Positions 7,034 through 8,174 of a stretch of DNA of 8,174 nucleotides are shown here, piece by piece (position 1 is the stretch's first letter; every line of letters starts with the position of its first letter). The stretch covers positions 1 through 8,174 of the forward strand of contig JAQXNQ010000144.1 in assembly GCA_029098085.1 (NCBI GenBank), read 5' to 3'. The translations under genes and the position numbers were made by a program. Source of the DNA: Oscillospiraceae bacterium. GTDB taxonomy: Bacteria; Bacillota; Clostridia; Oscillospirales; Ruminococcaceae. The notes under the pieces are model-generated. The model was not told where the DNA came from. It did not search any database and saw nothing but the letters and a program-made list of their open reading frames with translations.

Positions 7034-7067
7034 ATATCCTTCCTCGCCTGCGTGGGGAAGGATATTT
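7034..7067 (+). terminator. Hairpin after ftsZ, possible terminator
   Basis: ATATCCTTCC (7034-7043) and GGAAGGATAT (7056-7065) are perfect reverse complements. Two further inner pairs (T-G, C-G) leave an 8-base loop. This is the strongest hairpin I found in the window and lies 42 bases after the ftsZ stop. Only three T residues follow, so termination may be partial, and the stem could instead protect the 3' end of ftsZ mRNA. asnB starts 48 bases later. Confidence 0.5.
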
Positions 7068-7098
7068 GCTGTGAGAGGCTCTGCCTCCCGCAAAAATG

Positions 7099-7105
7099 AA
7101 AGGAG
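7099..7105 (+). promoter_or_regulatory. Ribosome binding site supporting the TTG start of asnB
   Basis: AAAGGAG lies 10 bases before TTG 7116. The start is fixed by the protein: the codon after TTG is Cys, which must be residue 2 so that it becomes the free N-terminal nucleophile. The ATG at 7096 is out of frame and closes after 11 codons. Confidence 0.8.
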
Positions 7106-7115
7106 CGAACCGACC

Positions 7116-8174
7116 TTGTGTGGATTCGTAGGAATGTTCAACCGTGAGGCTTCTCTGAACAACGAAGAGCTTCTGACCCAGATGTCCCATACCATCCGGC
7201 ATCGGGGCCCCGATGAAAGCGACTATATTGTCCGGGACAGCTTCTGCGTGGCTTTCCGCCGCCTGTCGATCATCGACCTGGACACCGGCTCCCAGCCCTT
7301 TACCTCGCCGGACGGACGCTATACGGCGGTGTTCAACGGCGAAATCTACAACTACCGCGATCTGCGCGCGCCGCTGATGGAGGAGGGTGTGGAATTTCAC
7401 ACCAATTCCGAGATTGAGGTCATCGTGGCCCTATACCGCAAGTACGGCGAGGAGTTTCTCACCATGCTCCGCGGCATGTTTGCCATCATGATTTACGACA
7501 GTGAGGCAGGAACCGTTCTGGTGGCCCGGGATCCCTTCGGCATCAAGCCCATGTATTACCGGGAGACCGAAAACGGCGTGATGTTTGCCTCTGAGATGAA
7601 GGCTTTTCTGTTTGACGAGTCCATGGGCGGCTTCCGGGTGGATCCCAGCCTGCTGCAGCATTACCTGACCTTCCAGTATGTGCCGGAACCCAATACCATC
7701 ACGCCCCAGATCAGGGCGCTGGAAGCCTCTCATTATCTGGTGGCCGATAAAAACGGCATCTGCAAAATGGAGCAGTATGCCGATTACCGGTTCCAGACCC
7801 CCAGTGAGGAGAGCTTCGAGGCCAAGGCAGAGCAGCTGCGGAAGGTCCTGACCGAGTCGGTGGAATACCATATGATCTCGGATGTGGAGGTGGGCACCTT
7901 CCTGTCCTCCGGCATTGATTCCGCCATCATCACCGCTATTTCCAGCCGCCTGAACCCCGGCATCAAGGCTCTGACCGTGGGCTTCAACGTTTCCTCCTAC
8001 AGCGAGCTGGACGATGCGGCTGAAATCGCCCGCCATCTGAATGTGGAGCATATCCAGCTGAAGGCCGACTGCGACCAGTTCCGGGACGCCTTTGAGCATG
8101 TGGTCTGGAGTCTGGATTCGCCGGTGGCCGATCCCTCGACCGTAGCGATCTATATGATCGCCCGGGAAGCTGCA
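7116..8174 (+). CDS. asnB: Glutamine-dependent asparagine synthetase (AsnB type), 5' part
   Basis: The first 353 codons of a gene whose relatives are about 550-630 aa; the window ends inside it. Family members release ammonia from glutamine and transfer it to an ATP-activated carboxylate, usually aspartate. The N-terminal class II amidotransferase domain begins MCGFVG with Cys2 as nucleophile. It shows RHRGPDES (28-35), RLSIIDL (49-55), NGEIYNY (74-80) and ARDPFGIKPMYY (137-148). The ATP-pyrophosphatase domain begins near 230, with the PP-loop LSSGIDSA (263-270), LTVGF (286-290) and DSPVADPST (334-342). SSGIDS rather than SGGLDS is a known AsnB/AsnO-like variant. The TTG start is supported by AAAGGAG and by the need for Cys at position 2. 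Some homologues (C. difficile and B. subtilis AsnB, Corynebacterium LtsA) amidate peptidoglycan diaminopimelate. The cell-wall neighbourhood makes that a possibility, which motifs alone cannot settle. Confidence 0.94.
   Translation, partial: MCGFVGMFNREASLNNEELLTQMSHTIRHRGPDESDYIVRDSFCVAFRRLSIIDLDTGSQPFTSPDGRYTAVFNGEIYNYRDLRAPLMEEGVEFHTNSEIEVIVALYRKYGEEFLTMLRGMFAIMIYDSEAGTVLVARDPFGIKPMYYRETENGVMFASEMKAFLFDESMGGFRVDPSLLQHYLTFQYVPEPNTITPQIRALEASHYLVADKNGICKMEQYADYRFQTPSEESFEAKAEQLRKVLTESVEYHMISDVEVGTFLSSGIDSAIITAISSRLNPGIKALTVGFNVSSYSELDDAAEIARHLNVEHIQLKADCDQFRDAFEHVVWSLDSPVADPSTVAIYMIAREAA

Noticed and set aside
7096..7131. Tiny ORF of 11 codons starting at ATG 7096 as a leader peptide for asnB
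   Set aside because: It has no separate ribosome binding site, contains the asnB ribosome binding site itself and shows no run of Asn codons, so attenuation is not supported.
7431..8099. Open frame of 222 codons on the - strand at the right end
   Set aside because: It lies antisense to asnB, whose TTG start and open 3' end can hide the true gene from simple ORF finding. The + strand reading has clear AsnB motifs.

Overview
This window is a dcw-type (division and cell wall) gene cluster, with every recognisable gene on the + strand. The order is [end of an unidentified upstream gene] - ftsW - murG - murA - ftsQ/divIB - ftsZ - asnB (cut off by the window end). The Firmicutes-type proteins, the strong AGGAG-like ribosome binding sites, the GTG and TTG starts, the GC-rich coding sequence (by eye about 60%) and the placement of murA between murG and ftsQ all suggest a GC-rich clostridial Firmicute, most likely of the Oscillospiraceae/Ruminococcaceae type. 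That placement is inference; no species can be named from the sequence.

Positions 1-4021 hold ftsW (a SEDS-family septal glycan polymerase; SpoVE is its sporulation paralogue), murG (lipid II synthase) and murA (UDP-GlcNAc enolpyruvyl transferase). ftsW and murG are 30 bases apart. murG and murA are separated by 89 bases that carry a weak sporulation-sigma-like promoter match. Positions 4033-5673 hold a greatly enlarged ftsQ/divIB only 11 bases after murA, so murA and ftsQ are probably co-transcribed. A 209-base AT-richer gap (5674-5882) then holds an inverted repeat, a plausible sigma-A promoter with an extended -10, and a small hairpin with a T-run ahead of ftsZ (5883-6992). A 123-base gap with a perfect 10-bp-stem hairpin separates ftsZ from the 5' part of a class B asparagine synthetase gene (TTG start at 7116), which runs off the window. 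No gap exceeds 300 bases.

The products form one pathway. MurA commits UDP-GlcNAc to peptidoglycan, MurG completes lipid II on the inner membrane face, FtsW polymerises it at the septum, FtsQ/DivIB scaffolds the divisome outside the membrane, and FtsZ forms the ring that places everything. AsnB may be ordinary asparagine synthetase, or it may amidate peptidoglycan precursors as some AsnB homologues do.

This is core genome and I see no mobile element, RNA gene, CRISPR array or defence system. The unusual points are architectural. FtsW and FtsQ both carry cytosolic, Arg-rich, probably disordered N-terminal tails of more than 100 residues built partly from short tandem repeats. FtsQ also has a C-terminal tail of about 136 residues with 27 acidic and no Lys/Arg residues, containing two copies of an LPQV motif. 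FtsZ has an almost pure Ala/Pro linker and a divergent C-terminal peptide, and ftsA is absent from its usual place. I found nothing that amounts to a wholly new system.
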